Under the pieces are notes generated by a model that saw nothing but the letters and a program-made list of their open reading frames with translations, was not told the origin of the DNA and made no database searches. A program made the translations under genes and the position numbers. 64,000 nt of DNA, taken from positions 154,591,151 through 154,655,150 of the forward strand of contig CP136068.1 of the NCBI GenBank assembly GCA_032622095.1, given 5' to 3'. This stretch comes from Siphonodentalium dalli (taxonomy: Eukaryota > Mollusca > Scaphopoda > Gadilida > Siphonodentaliidae). Positions 1 through 10,690 of the stretch are shown one piece after another. How positions within the stretch are numbered: position 1 is the first letter of the stretch; the number at the start of each line of letters is the position of its first letter.

Positions 1-205
1 GTTAAAAAAAGATTTTTTTTATGGTCGCCTCGCATATAAAAGAGAATGCATTGGCACAGGGCATAACTGTAACTATCACAATGTGGTCAAGGAGCCGGTT
101 CCAATGATATCCATATTTGTATGGTTCTATTGAGACAGACCGAAGATATTTTAGGCTGTTGCAGCTTTATTTGGCCGGTTTTGGCCGTTTTGTTGGGTAA
201 AGGGA
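1..205 (+). repeat. Fragment of TTAA-type MITE (second copy at 13.1-13.5 kb)
   Basis: From about base 25 to 205 this is nearly identical to 13270-13458, running from half of the ATGCATTGGC hairpin through to the terminal TGTTGGGTAAAGGG. The left half is cut off by the window start. No TTAA follows the right end here (it continues AGGGAG), so this copy has a damaged or mutated end. It is non-coding. Confidence 0.8.
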
Positions 206-229
206 GGGAGACTGTACGCTACAAATCCC

Positions 230-319
230 AATAGTAACAACGATCTGTTATCCATAATATATATAGAAATCATTAATAGTAACAACGATCTGTTATCCAT
301 AATATATATAGAAATCATT
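230..319. repeat. 45-bp direct tandem duplication
   Basis: Two essentially identical 45-bp copies (230-274 and 275-319), each starting AATAGTAACAACGATCTG and ending AGAAATCATT. The lack of divergence implies a recent duplication or slippage. Confidence 0.9.
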
Positions 320-1110
320 AATTGGAATCAAAGATGTCCTTTATAAACGTTAACATGTTACCTTATTAGGTAACGTATTTCCATCTACTTGACGCAACCA
401 AATTAATTAACGGAAAGCAACAGCACGATGCGTGTGGTGGAACAAATCGTGTACAAAATATGTTGATATGGAGCATGAACGCAAGCTACTCACTGACTAT
501 ATAATTAATTTACTGTACATCTGGGACTATTATGCATATGCTACAGCATAAACTATTCATTTATTTTATACATTTGCCTGAAAACTACAAAAATACATCG
601 ATGAATCGTTCTACACTATAAATCGCGTTGGGCAATTTTTTTTACCGAATACAATGGTGCATATAGTAGAATCACGTGGATTTCAGTAACTTTTAAATTT
701 TTTGTTGGGTAAATTTTTTTCCTCAAATTGGGTCAATTCTACCCAATGTTGGGAAATTTTATTACTCAACGCAGGGTAACAATTTAACCAATATTAATTT
801 CCCTTCTGCGTTGGGCGATTTTCTTTTACCTGTCATTGGGTGAATAATTACTTAATTATGGGGTTAAATCAATAATGTTGGGGAATTTATTACCACTATC
901 GTAGGGTTAAAAATTTATATTTTCGCCACAGTATATTCAGATATATCTGGAAAAAACATAGCTCATTTATTTCCATGGACAGAAATGTTACATATTTAAA
1001 ATAACGTAAGTTAAATGTCACGCATATTCGCCATATTTATAAACCTTACGTTTCGTCCAGTTATGTCAGCATGACCCCCCCCCAAATTTGGTATACATGT
1101 AGGTTATCTA
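320..1110. other. A+T-rich non-genic stretch with TTGGG motifs
   Basis: No coding region is supported. From about 625 to 910 short motifs related to TTGGGTAAATTTT, TTGGGCGATTTT and TTGGGGAATTT recur irregularly with T-runs between them, suggesting a decayed short-unit repeat. Confidence 0.5.
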
Positions 1111-1116
1111 TTTCAG

Positions 1117-1206
1117 GACTTCTCAAGGATATCTTCATGGTCAGGGTCCGCATGTTTGGGATGATGTCGGTTGCCGGGGTCCAGGTGATGTTCCTATGTA
1201 TCCCAG
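1117..1206 (+). CDS. Possible orphan exon (90 bp)
   Basis: A 90-bp segment is bounded by a good acceptor (TTATCTATTTCAG) and a consensus-like donor (CCCAG then GTTAGT). Read with its first base completing a codon, it is open and includes GPHVWDDVGCRGPGDVPMYP, with a Gly/Asp/Trp/Cys composition unlike the surrounding A+T-rich DNA. It faintly recalls the W-DDV-C stretch of an SRCR domain, but this is too short to assign. A second frame is also open. Both exon ends are phase 2. No partner exon is certain; the candidate at 7600 is phase-compatible. Confidence 0.3.
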
Positions 1207-1399
1207 GTTAGTATGTATATATGCATTCAGCCTATAACATATTGTATTACCGTCGTCACAGTGATCTTCGGTACACACGCGTGCTATAACAGTATAATAT
1301 ACCGTGGACACAATGCATTGATAATCTCGTTGACTATAATTTTACTGAACTTTACACAACGGCGGTGTAATTATAGCCCCAAGCAATGTCGACTAAATA

Positions 1400-2729
1400 A
1401 CGGTGCGGTAGGGTGGCCCACCCAAAATATACTATAAAAAACGAAAACCGCACCCCTCTAGTCCGCTCGTTTGCCACAGGAGGTGGTCAAAATGGCAACC
1501 ATTTATGGTATATATCAACCGATGTTGACCACATAAACGAAGCGGCAGGGTAGCCCACCCCAAATTATAATACAAGAGCCGAAAACTGCAACCTCTAGCC
1601 CCTGCGGTTGCCACAGGAGGTGGCCAAAATGGCACCTATAGTCGTTTTGGTATTTATCAACCGATTTTGACCAAATAAACGAAGCGGTAGGGTGGCCCAC
1701 CCCAAATTATACTATAAAAACCGGAAACCTCACTCCTCTAGCCCGTGCGGTTGCCACAGCAGGTGGCCAAAATGGCAACCATAGCCGTTTTGGTATTTAT
1801 CAACTGATTTTGACAAAATAAACGAAGCGGTAGGGGGCCCACCCTAAATTATACTATAAAAACCGAAAACCACATCCCTCTAGTCCGTGCGGTTGCCACA
1901 TGAGGTGGCCAAAATGGCAACCATTTTTGGTATATGTCAACCGATTTTGACGAAATAAACGAAGCGGTAGGGTGGCCCACCCCAAATTATAATAAAAGAG
2001 CCGAAACTGAACCCCTCTAGCCCCTGTGGTTGCCACAGAAGGTGGCCTAAATGGCAACCATAGCAGTTTTGGTATTTATGAACCGATTTTGACCAAATAA
2101 GCGAAGCGGTAGGGTGACCCACCCCAAACTATACTATAAAAATCGGAAACGCACCCTCCAGCCCGTACGGTTGCCACATGAGGTGGCCAAAATGGCAACC
2201 ATAGCAGTTTTGGTATTTATCAACCGGTTTTGACCAAATAAACGAAACGGTAGGATGGCCCACACCAAATTATACTAAAACAGCCGAAAACCCCACCCCT
2301 CTAGCCCGTGCGTTTGCCACAGGAGGTGGCAAAAAAGGCAACCATAGCCTTTATGGTATTTATGAACCGATTTTGACCAAATAAAATGTGCGGTAGGGTT
2401 GCCCACCCCAAATTATACTATAAAAACTGAAATCCGCACCACTTGGACCCCGTGTGATTGCCACATGAGGTGGCCAAACGTGTAACCATAGCGTTTTAGT
2501 ATTTATGAACCGATTTTGACCAAATAAAAGGTGTGGTAACCTGGGCAACCCTACCGCAAATTATACTATAAAACCCGAGCGGTTTCCAAAGGAGATGGCC
2601 AAATGGCAATTATAGCCGTTTTTTTTATTTATGAACCGATTTTGACCAGATAAACGATGTAGTAGGATGGCCCACCCCAAAATATACCATAAAAACCGGA
2701 AACCGCAACATTTAACCCGTGCTGTTTGT
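1400..2729 (-). repeat. Tandem array A, unit about 143 bp (about 9 units)
   Basis: Repeated units carry the landmarks GGTAGGGTGGCCCACCCC, AAATTATACTATAAAAACCG, GCCACAGGAGGTGGCC and TTTTGACCAAATAAACGAAG, recurring about every 143 bp. Short ORFs on the minus strand arise from the repeat and are not genes. At about 2729 the sequence switches abruptly, in mid-unit, to the reverse complement of the same unit. Confidence 0.9.
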
Positions 2730-4646
2730 CAAAATTGGTTCATAAATATCAAAACGCTATGGTTGCCATTTTGGCCCCCTCAAGTGGAATCCATACGGAA
2801 TAGAGGGGTGCGGTTTGCGTTATTTACAGGTTTAATTTGGGGTAGCCCACCCTACAGCACCTTTATTTGGTCAAATTCGCTTCATAAATACCAAAACGGC
2901 TATGTTTGCCATTTTGGCCACCTGCTATGGCAACCGCACGGGCTAGAGGGTGCGGTTATCGACTTTTAAAGTATAATTTGGGGGTGGTTCACACTACCAC
3001 ACCTTTTATTTGGCCAGAATCGGTTCATAAATACCAAAACGACTATTGTGCCATTTTGGCCACCTCATATGGCAACCTCACAGAATAAAAGGATGCGTTT
3101 TTCGGTTTTAATAGTATAATTTGGGGTGGGACACCCTACTGCTTCGTTCATTTGGTCAAAATAATTGGTTGATAAATACCAAAACGACTATGGTTACCTT
3201 TTTGGCCACCTCATGCGGCAACCGCACGGACTAGACGGGTGCCGATTTCTGTCTTTATAGTATAATTTGGGGTGGGCGACCCTATCGCTTCGTTTATTTG
3301 GTCAAAATCGCTTGTTCATAAATACAAAAGCGGTTATGATTGTCATTTTGACCACTTCCTGTGGTAACCGCACGGGCTAGAGAGGTGCGGTTTTCGGTTT
3401 TTATAGTATAGTTTGGGGTGAGCCACCTTACCGCTTCATTTATTTGATCAAAATCGGTTCATAAATACCAAAACGGCTATGGTTGCCATTTTGACCACCT
3501 ATTGTGGCAAACGCACGGGCTAGAGGGGTGCGAGTTCTGTTTTTAAGGATAATATGGGTGGGCCACACTACCGCTCCTTTCATTTGGGTCAGAATCCGTT
3601 TATAAATACCAAAACGGCTCTGGTTGCCATTTTGGTCACCTCCTGTGGCAAATGCACGCGCTAGTGAGGTGCGGTTTTCAGTTTTTATTGTATAATTTGG
3701 GGTGGGTCACCCTACCGCTTCGTGTATTTGGTCAAAATCGGTTGATAAATACCAAAAACGCTATGGTTGCCATTTTGGCCACTTGCTGTGGCAACCGCAC
3801 GGGCTCATGGGGTGCTGTTTCAGTTTTTATAGTACAGTTTTGGGTGGGCCACAATACCGGTACCGGTACCGTTTATTTGGTAAAAATCGGTTCATATATA
3901 CCAAAACGGCTATGGTGCCATTTTGGCCACCTTCTGTGGCAACCTCACGGACTAGAAGGGTGCGGTTTTCGGTTTTTATAGTATAATTTGTGGTGGACCA
4001 CCCTTACCGCTTCCTTCATTTGGTCAAAATCGTTTCATGAATACCAAAAATGCTATGTTGCCATGTTGGCCTCATCAAGTGGCAACCGCACGGGCAAGAA
4101 TTCAGTTCGGTTTTCTGTTTTAAAGGATAATTTTGGTGGGCCACCCTACCGCACATTTTATTTGGTCAGAATCCGTTTATAAATACCAAAACGGCTCTGG
4201 TTGCCACTTTGGTCACCTCTTGTGACAAACGCACGGGCTAGAGGGGTGCGTATTTTTGGTTTTTATAGTATAATGTGTGGTAGGCCACCCCCTACCGCTT
4301 CGTTAGTTGGTCAAAATCGGTTGATAAATACCAAAACGGCTATGGTTGTCATTTTGGGGTGCGCCACCATATCGAACCTTTTAATTGGTCAAAATCGGTT
4401 TAGAAATACCAAAACGGTTATGGTTGCCATTTTAGCTAACTCGTGTGGCAACCGCACGGGATAGCGGTTTGCGGTTTTCTGTTTTATAGGATAATTTGGG
4501 GTGGGCCACCCTACCGCACCTTGTATTCGGTCAGAGTCGGTTCATAAATACCAAAACGGCTAGGGTTGCTATTTTGGTCACCTCATGTGGCAACCGCACG
4601 GACTACAGGGATGCGGTTTTCGCTTTTCGTTTATTTGGTCAAGATT
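2730..4646 (+). repeat. Tandem array B, same unit inverted (about 13 units)
   Basis: The reverse complement of the array A unit (landmarks TTTGGTCAAAATCGGTT, CCAAAACGGCTATGGTTGCC, GGGGTGGGCCACCCTACCGC) repeats at about 143-bp spacing until about 4646. One unit near 4310-4390 is short. Unit-to-unit divergence is considerable, so the array is old. Plus-strand ORFs here are repeat artefacts. Confidence 0.9.
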
Positions 4647-5160
4647 GAATGTTTCCGAATAAGGATTAAGGAACTAGGAATGAGTAACCGGATGTCACCA
4701 TAGTTGTAAACGATGTACGGCAAATTACAAATCACAATATATTTACTGTCTTGCGAATTTGAGCTGTCGCCTTCCAGAAAGAAACGACTTTGTAGCCCAG
4801 AAATCGACACATACTGTGTTTTTTCTCTTGATAAAGGTCTACACACGAGATAAATACGACTGACTATATTTAAGATGAACTATCTTGTAATCAGGTCCCC
4901 TGGTAGTTATTCGCTACAATGATGTGATTGTTCTAAACGAAGTCAGGCAAGGATTTGTCAATTGTTTCAGTGGTAATTGCTCTAATGCACGGGTTACATA
5001 TTTGGCTCCTCTCAATTAATATTTCAATGTAAGTATAATTGTTGCCTTCACAGTATAGATGCTGGCCTACTAATATATGCATCAATACAGCCTCTTGGTA
5101 CACATTTGGTCAAATAATAAACAATATAGTTTTCTTTTTTCAATAAATTTAGTCGAATCC
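4647..5160. other. Non-genic stretch, nothing recognised
   Basis: A+T-rich sequence with no supported exon and no obvious repeat structure. Confidence 0.4.
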
Positions 5161-5725
5161 GTTGATATTTTTAAAGTCGAAAAGGGCGATAGCTCCGTCA
5201 AAAAACATCAGATCTGAACCATATTCAAACTTAACTTCTAACAATGTGATGGATATTCCTGATGTCAAGTTTAGTTGGGATTAGTTGATATTAACTGGAA
5301 TTATCCGGACAACACGAACCTGGCAATGTTTATGTATAGGAAAAGGACCATAGCGCTAATAAAACTCATTTGACCGGAACGATATTGGCACTCAATAATG
5401 TAATCTTTATTACTTATAGCAAGTTTCGTTCCGATCGGATATTATTCACCGGAGTTATTATCCGGGCAACATGAACATAGCAATTTCTTTGTAAAAAAAA
5501 GGGTCATAAATCCGAGAAAAAAAATCATTGGACTGGAACCATAATTGAAATTGACCCCATTATGCAATGGTCATTCCTCGTACGAAGTGTTGTTTCGATC
5601 GGAAATTTTGAACTGCAGTTAACAGTCTGACAAGGAATCGGACGGACGGATGAACGGGCGCGCGGACGAAATGGATGCCGCTCATTATAATAGTTCTTCG
5701 AAAATATCAGGGGTGGGGGCAATAA
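5160..5725. repeat. Diverged internal repeat ending in GACGGACGG sequence
   Basis: Three poorly conserved segments of about 150-190 bp share a plan: an A+T-rich start, TTCCGATCGGA, ACCGGAGTTATTATCCGG, and AAAAGGGTCATAA. The last leads into GGACGGACGGATGAACGG and TAATAGTTCTTCGAAAA. This looks like a decayed interspersed element. No coding. Confidence 0.5.
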
Positions 5726-6100
5726 ATAAAACTTGAAAGTGAGGTTTTATCACAAATATCTATGTTTTGCATTATCGCTTTCTCTCCCCATGCAGGTAAT
5801 AGATACTTTTAAACTGAACATCTATTCTTGCTACTTTTATCGAGCTACATTTAGATTCAGATGTTACAATGATGAAATTTATAATGATACCAAGACATAA
5901 TTCCCATAGTTCGCAGAGCATTTTATTTTACATTTATAAAACCATTGTTGGCATGCAGTTACTAACCAGTGTTGTTGTGTGAAGTCAAGCTGGGTGTAAA
6001 CTAAGAATGACTTCGAATTTTTTTTCATGGGAGGTCTATAATCATTTATGCTCATTTCAATGTTTGACGTTTCGGGGAAAGATGTATCATAACCATCGAG
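5726..6100. other. Non-genic stretch, nothing recognised
   Basis: A+T-rich sequence without supported coding or repeat structure. Confidence 0.4.
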
Positions 6101-6103
6101 TAC

Positions 6104-6190
6104 AATCCGTTATTCCGAAGGTCCTATTCCGAAGTTCCGCTATTCCAAATGTCCGTTTTTCCGAAGGTCCGCTATTCCGAAGGTCCCACA
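6104..6190 (+). repeat. TTCCGAAGGTCC short-unit repeat
   Basis: About five imperfect copies of a 14-16 bp motif of the form CTATTCCGAAGGTCCG. Related copies in the opposite orientation occur at 6731-6775 and 6940-7005, so the block 6.1-7.0 kb is bracketed by inverted copies of the motif. Confidence 0.85.
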
Positions 6191-6273
6191 TTCTCTTATT
6201 TATGTGAGTCTCCCATAGGTCTTAAGCCAGTGTATTCGATGGGAGACTCGCATATATAAGATAATGCACTGGC
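6191..6273. repeat. Imperfect hairpin of the ATGCATTGGC family
   Basis: The arms CTTATTTATGTGAGTCTCCC and GGGAGACTCGCATATATAAG are complementary with few mismatches, and the end reads AATGCACTGGC. It is a diverged relative of the hairpins at 13109-13175, 13241-13309, 32804-32873 and 63843-63930. Confidence 0.75.
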
Positions 6274-6293
6274 ACACGATCATTAATGCTGCG

Positions 6294-6530
6294 CTAACGT
6301 AGCCGTCTTGGAAGGGATAATTGACGTTCCGCCGGAGTTACTTCGGCTCCAGCGACTGGCAGCGATCCAAGCTGCAAGGCAGAGTTCAGTCGCCTCACAA
6401 CGCAAGCTCTGCCACCTAACCAATCACTGCTATGCGTTCCTCGACCAGAGTTCCGGAGCGCGGAATGCAGCAAAGGGATGCAACTGTATGGGGACTGATC
6501 ACATAAATGCATGGCCGAAATGGTTACAAG
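6294..6530. other. G+C-rich island of unknown nature
   Basis: About 240 bp is clearly richer in G+C than its surroundings and open in one frame on each strand (79 codons on minus, 87 on plus to 6571). The plus frame shows a run of Leu/Arg/Ala (residues about 10-25) and a few cysteines but no recognised domain. It lies between inverted TTCCGAAGGTCC repeats, so it may be the interior of a mobile element. Confidence 0.35.
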
Positions 6531-6730
6531 CATCTATTTATATAGAGTTACGATTCTTGAATTCCATGTAGCAACAAACGTCATTGGCAAATTCAAGGTC
6601 AAATTGAAATCGCCGTAAAGTTGCTTAATTGGGGTGATCATTAATTGTTCTTGCTTTACTTTCAATATATCATTGCCAAAAAGTATCAATTTGTATTGAC
6701 CATAATCATGCATGCTATCACAGAAACAAA

Positions 6731-7005
6731 ATAACGGACCTTCGGGATAACGAACCTTCGGAATAATGGACACAAGTCATAACTCCCGCAGGCGTCGTTT
6801 CGAGAGTCCGCTATTCCGAAAGTTTATATATTATATATTCCGCCGATAGTTCCCAGCAGTATTTCGTTATGTCCATAATGCGTGTACATAGGCGATTTTT
6901 AATGTTGTCCAGCACACGGGTTGTGCTCGTAAAGTGCAATTTCGGAATAGCGGACCTTCGGAATAACGGACCTTCGGAATAGCGGACTTTCAGAATACCG
7001 ATCCG
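6731..7005 (-). repeat. Inverted TTCCGAAGGTCC repeat blocks
   Basis: Copies at 6731-6775 and 6940-7005 read CGGACCTTCGGAATAGCGGA on the plus strand, the reverse complement of the block at 6104-6190. The sequence between has no recognised feature. Confidence 0.8.
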
Positions 7006-7599
7006 TCCCATAACCATCGCCAAATAGGATAAGTTGTGTTAAATTTCAAAGAGGACCTTCAAATTTATCATGCCAACTAGATTGCTGGTAGATAGCACCC
7101 TATATGACTCCGGTTTTCACACAATCATTTGCGTACAATTGTCAGAATTTGTTTTGGGCTTGCAGTATGCCGTACGGTAACAAAACATGCGAATTGCAAT
7201 TTGCACGACAGTGCTCCGGAAATTCTTCGTACACCAAATAAGCCGAAAAACTCATATTTGATGCTATATAAGTCATTGTGGGCCTTTCTCACGTCATGTG
7301 TATAGCAATATTTAAACATACAGACGTTTTATATATAAGAAAATCGATGTTTATCAGACCAAGTTGCAGACGATCCGCAGAATTTCACATAATAATCGTG
7401 ATTTCCGAAGACGTAATATATATGCAAAATTATAGATAGTATTTCCTGGATATAATGTAACATATCAACTTATGTTCAAGCTCGGAGGGTTGCTATACTA
7501 TTTATGTATTGAATAACATATTACATGGTTACATCATCACAAATAACAAACATGGCATCAATAATATATATGAAAGAATATTAATATATGCCATCTTAG
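7006..7599. other. Non-genic stretch, nothing recognised
   Basis: No coding or repeat structure supported. Confidence 0.4.
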
Positions 7600-7745
7600 C
7601 TGTGTCATGGTCGTTAAGGGTCGTCTTCCTGATATGACACCGCTCAGGATATGCATGCAGATTGGCGACAATGACTGTATGTATAAGTACACGTACCACT
7701 GGTATCCAATTGCAGGTACACTCAGTGCTGCTCCTGGACCGGCAC
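7600..7745 (+). CDS. Possible orphan exon (146 bp)
   Basis: It is bounded by a weak acceptor (ATATGCCATCTTAG) and a strong donor (GGCAC then GTGAGTAT). The open frame, entered at phase 2 and left at phase 1, gives a 48-residue segment with three cysteines, including the stretch GDNDCMYKYTYHWYPIAGTL; its Cys/Trp/Tyr content suggests an extracellular domain. The polypyrimidine tract is poor, and an alternative acceptor at CATGCAG (exon from 7661) is possible. No family is recognised. The entry phase matches the exit phase of the candidate exon at 1117-1206. Confidence 0.3.
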
Positions 7746-8108
7746 GTGAGTATATTATTAGCCATGCGAGTTCGTGCATACGTACACTCTAAAAAAAACT
7801 GCTCCAAATTTTGGTTTCCAAATATCAACATACAACCAAATAGTTTGGATCCACACTGCTTGGTTCCATCTGGAACCAATTAAATGTAGCTTTTCAATGA
7901 ACTCACCGAAGTCAAGGTTTATGGGAACACGGCCTGGCTTAATTGTCCTAGTCTAAAACTTAACAATGTCCACGCGTTTAGGGGTTAAGGTGATATGGGG
8001 AACACTAAATCAAGCGTGGTTCCTTTGAAATACCAATGAAATACATATAGACTGTTTCGAGTCATATGTCATATGTATAGACGATGATAATTTAATTGAT
8101 GGCGGGGA
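7746..8108. other. Non-genic stretch, nothing recognised
   Basis: No supported feature before the G-run at 8109. Confidence 0.4.
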
Positions 8109-8124
8109 GGGGGGGGGGGGGGGG
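8109..8124 (+). repeat. Poly-G run (16 G)
   Basis: A homopolymer of 16 G follows GGCGGGGA. It could form a G-quadruplex, and its length in the assembly is unreliable. A similar 16-G run lies at 40668-40683. Confidence 0.95.
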
Positions 8125-8261
8125 TAACACTATTGATCATATCACAAATAGGATGGGAAATATGGAACACTAACTTTATTAATATAATTCGACATCGGAT
8201 TCATAACATCTTTCGATCTGCGGGGTATATTCGGTGAACCAACGTGTGATAGCAATTTTAA

Positions 8262-8685
8262 ACGGTATAACGTTAAGGGAACGTTCATACGCTGGCAAGT
8301 TTGCACGGTATGTTTTGGTGGGCATTTCTTCATAGCAAACCACATGGTGACATAATATGAAAGTAAACGTGCATATATAACATGCATATGTACCAAAGTG
8401 AACGACATGAGAAGTAAAATTTATGTAGTGGCAGTTGTATGTAACGGTGCTACAGTAATTTGCCTTCAAATGCCTGTAGGATAATTGCATGATATTTACA
8501 GGCAAATTCCGGTAGCATCGCTATTATAATGGAACTACAGAGATTTTACTTTGCACGTAGTTAGCTTAGCACAGATGAACATTATATGCTCGTTTCCATT
8601 AATATTCTGGTACCATATCGTTTTCTAAGACAAAATGCCTGCAAACCATACCGTGCAAATTTGCCAGCGTATGAACGTACCCGTA
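8262..8685. repeat. Spaced inverted repeat (arms about 38 bp)
   Basis: The left arm near 8278-8316 (GTTCATACGCTGGCAAGTTT) is the near-exact reverse complement of the right arm near 8645-8683 (AAATTTGCCAGCGTATGAAC). The arms are about 330 bp apart. No target duplication was identified. A decayed small element is likely. Confidence 0.6.
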
Positions 8686-8799
8686 ATAGGGTAAGTCTCC
8701 AAACGAGAGACCACCCAACCAACCATAACATAAACACACAATGTAAACATCCTCCAACGCATCCGAATTACGATAATCATTATGCGTGATCAATTGACC

Positions 8800-10690
8800 C
8801 TTCCGCAGATCTCGTTATTATCCAATCAGATAACGGCATCTATTCACTAAGAGCCTGTGTTATTTCCGGTAAGACATCGTCGTTTGTTTAATAGCGTAGC
8901 TATGGCAATATCGGTGGATCTTTGTTCAAATTAAACAGCATATTTTTGTAATTAAAAATATTATTAAATTTCATACAAAGAATCCGTGCATCTCCTTATC
9001 GTTTGGTGAAATATATATTGGTGTTAATTATGTTTTGTTTATGCCAGATTGTGACATTTGCGATTTTGATTTAAAATATATGTCATTCCAAGTGAATAGT
9101 TATTGTGTTATTATATCTGATTAATTGAAAATTGGAGTAGGCCGGTGTGTTCACAGTTTGTGATCTGCAACTGATTATCGGATTACATGATAAGGTAATG
9201 ATGTGCAAATGGAGTCTCAGTCCCGGTTCAATAAAACTTTGTTTAACAGGACCCATGTCATGCTAATCACCTTGGTTACTGAGTCTGGCACTGAGTGTCA
9301 CTTACATCCTTGCTGCATTATCAATGGCGTGCGAACTGATTTATAATATGTGTTGTCTTAATGACAGTTATACCTAGAATCAACAAGGCTGATCGCACTT
9401 GGCTTCTTTCTTTGTCGATCAGTTGGAAGCTTGTCTTTTATTACACATTAATTTGTTATCGTCACATGCCTGCTCGATCTTATCACCGCGTGGAACAAAC
9501 CATTGATGAGAAACGGTGTACATATCAGTTCTGATGGAATTTCTTGCACTCTATGTATAGTTGCCATTGTTGTAACACCCACCGCATGTGAACAACAACC
9601 ACTTCACGTGTATGGGGGATCCATAGACGACAAGCGTGAAGATAGATAAGATAAATTTTATTTAAGAGTTGGAGGTATTTAAACATATTACAAACAAAAG
9701 CTCTGAAGAGCTTTTGACCGACTGTAAAACAACTACATATATAAATAAACACATACATAGCACAGGGTTGGTTTTTATTCTTAAAATAATGTATTATAGT
9801 AGCTTAACAAATACAAACATATGTGGATCCATAAATCGATAATGCATGACGTAACTTTAGAACGTCTAAAAGTTTTATAAATAATAATAAATAAAAACAG
9901 ACTCAGTATTTATCCGCACGAATGTGTATCAAGTCGAGTGGTGGGTACAGACAGTAAATATGAGCCCGTTTAAGTCGGATTCGAAATGCGATTATGTGAC
10001 TCAACCAGACTTGATGCTAATTTGTGTTTACAAACATAATGCAAGTGGTGATAATAAATGTTCTTAAGATTAAATCGTCATTTTAACTCGTTATTAATAA
10101 TCAGAGGAATTTACGGATCGGATATTCGGCAAAATGTGCAGTGGATTACACAGTCCAGCAGAGTATATTCACAAACTAACGCAGCATTAGAATATAATGA
10201 TATGATTATTGCACTCAACGAGCTTGACAAGAGCGGTGGACATCGAAAATAGTCGATGAATCAAACTCGAAATCGACCTGGTGGGAACTTTCATTTTCCC
10301 TCTGGCTTCGGTGACATTTCGCTCAAACAAACAGTTTCCAATTTATTTATTGACACGTTGTGGACATGACCTTCGCTGTGGTATCTGAAACTTTACTGAT
10401 GGGATTTTAAAGATGTATCAAATGAATTAAAAAAGAATTTATAGAAATTGTCAGGCAAATCCAACAGAGCTCATATACGCGATACATAGTTTCACTCATA
10501 TTTACCATTTATTTGTCTTACCGCAGCTAACTCTAAAAGGTGAATTACTATCACACCAATCGAGAGTACAGTTACAAGCAAAACAATACACACTGAGCTA
10601 ATATAGGCGGAGAGTATGTCTTCATTTAGAGCTTCTGTATAGCAACAATGGGCAGGGGTTTTGCTCATATTATATATGTTGACAACTGTG
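8800..10690. other. Non-genic stretch, nothing recognised
   Basis: A+T-rich. The only structure noted is a short hairpin at about 9697-9716 (AAAGCTCTGAAGAGCTTTT). No ORF in it has a recognisable domain. Confidence 0.4.

Noticed and set aside
1432-4464. Many overlapping ORFs of 60-109 codons with similar sequence (both strands)
   Set aside because: They track the orientation of the two tandem arrays and repeat with the unit; low-complexity translation, no domain.
9697-9716. Rho-independent terminator-like hairpin AAAGCTCTGAAGAGCTTTT
   Set aside because: Not meaningful in a eukaryotic intergenic region, and it has no gene upstream.
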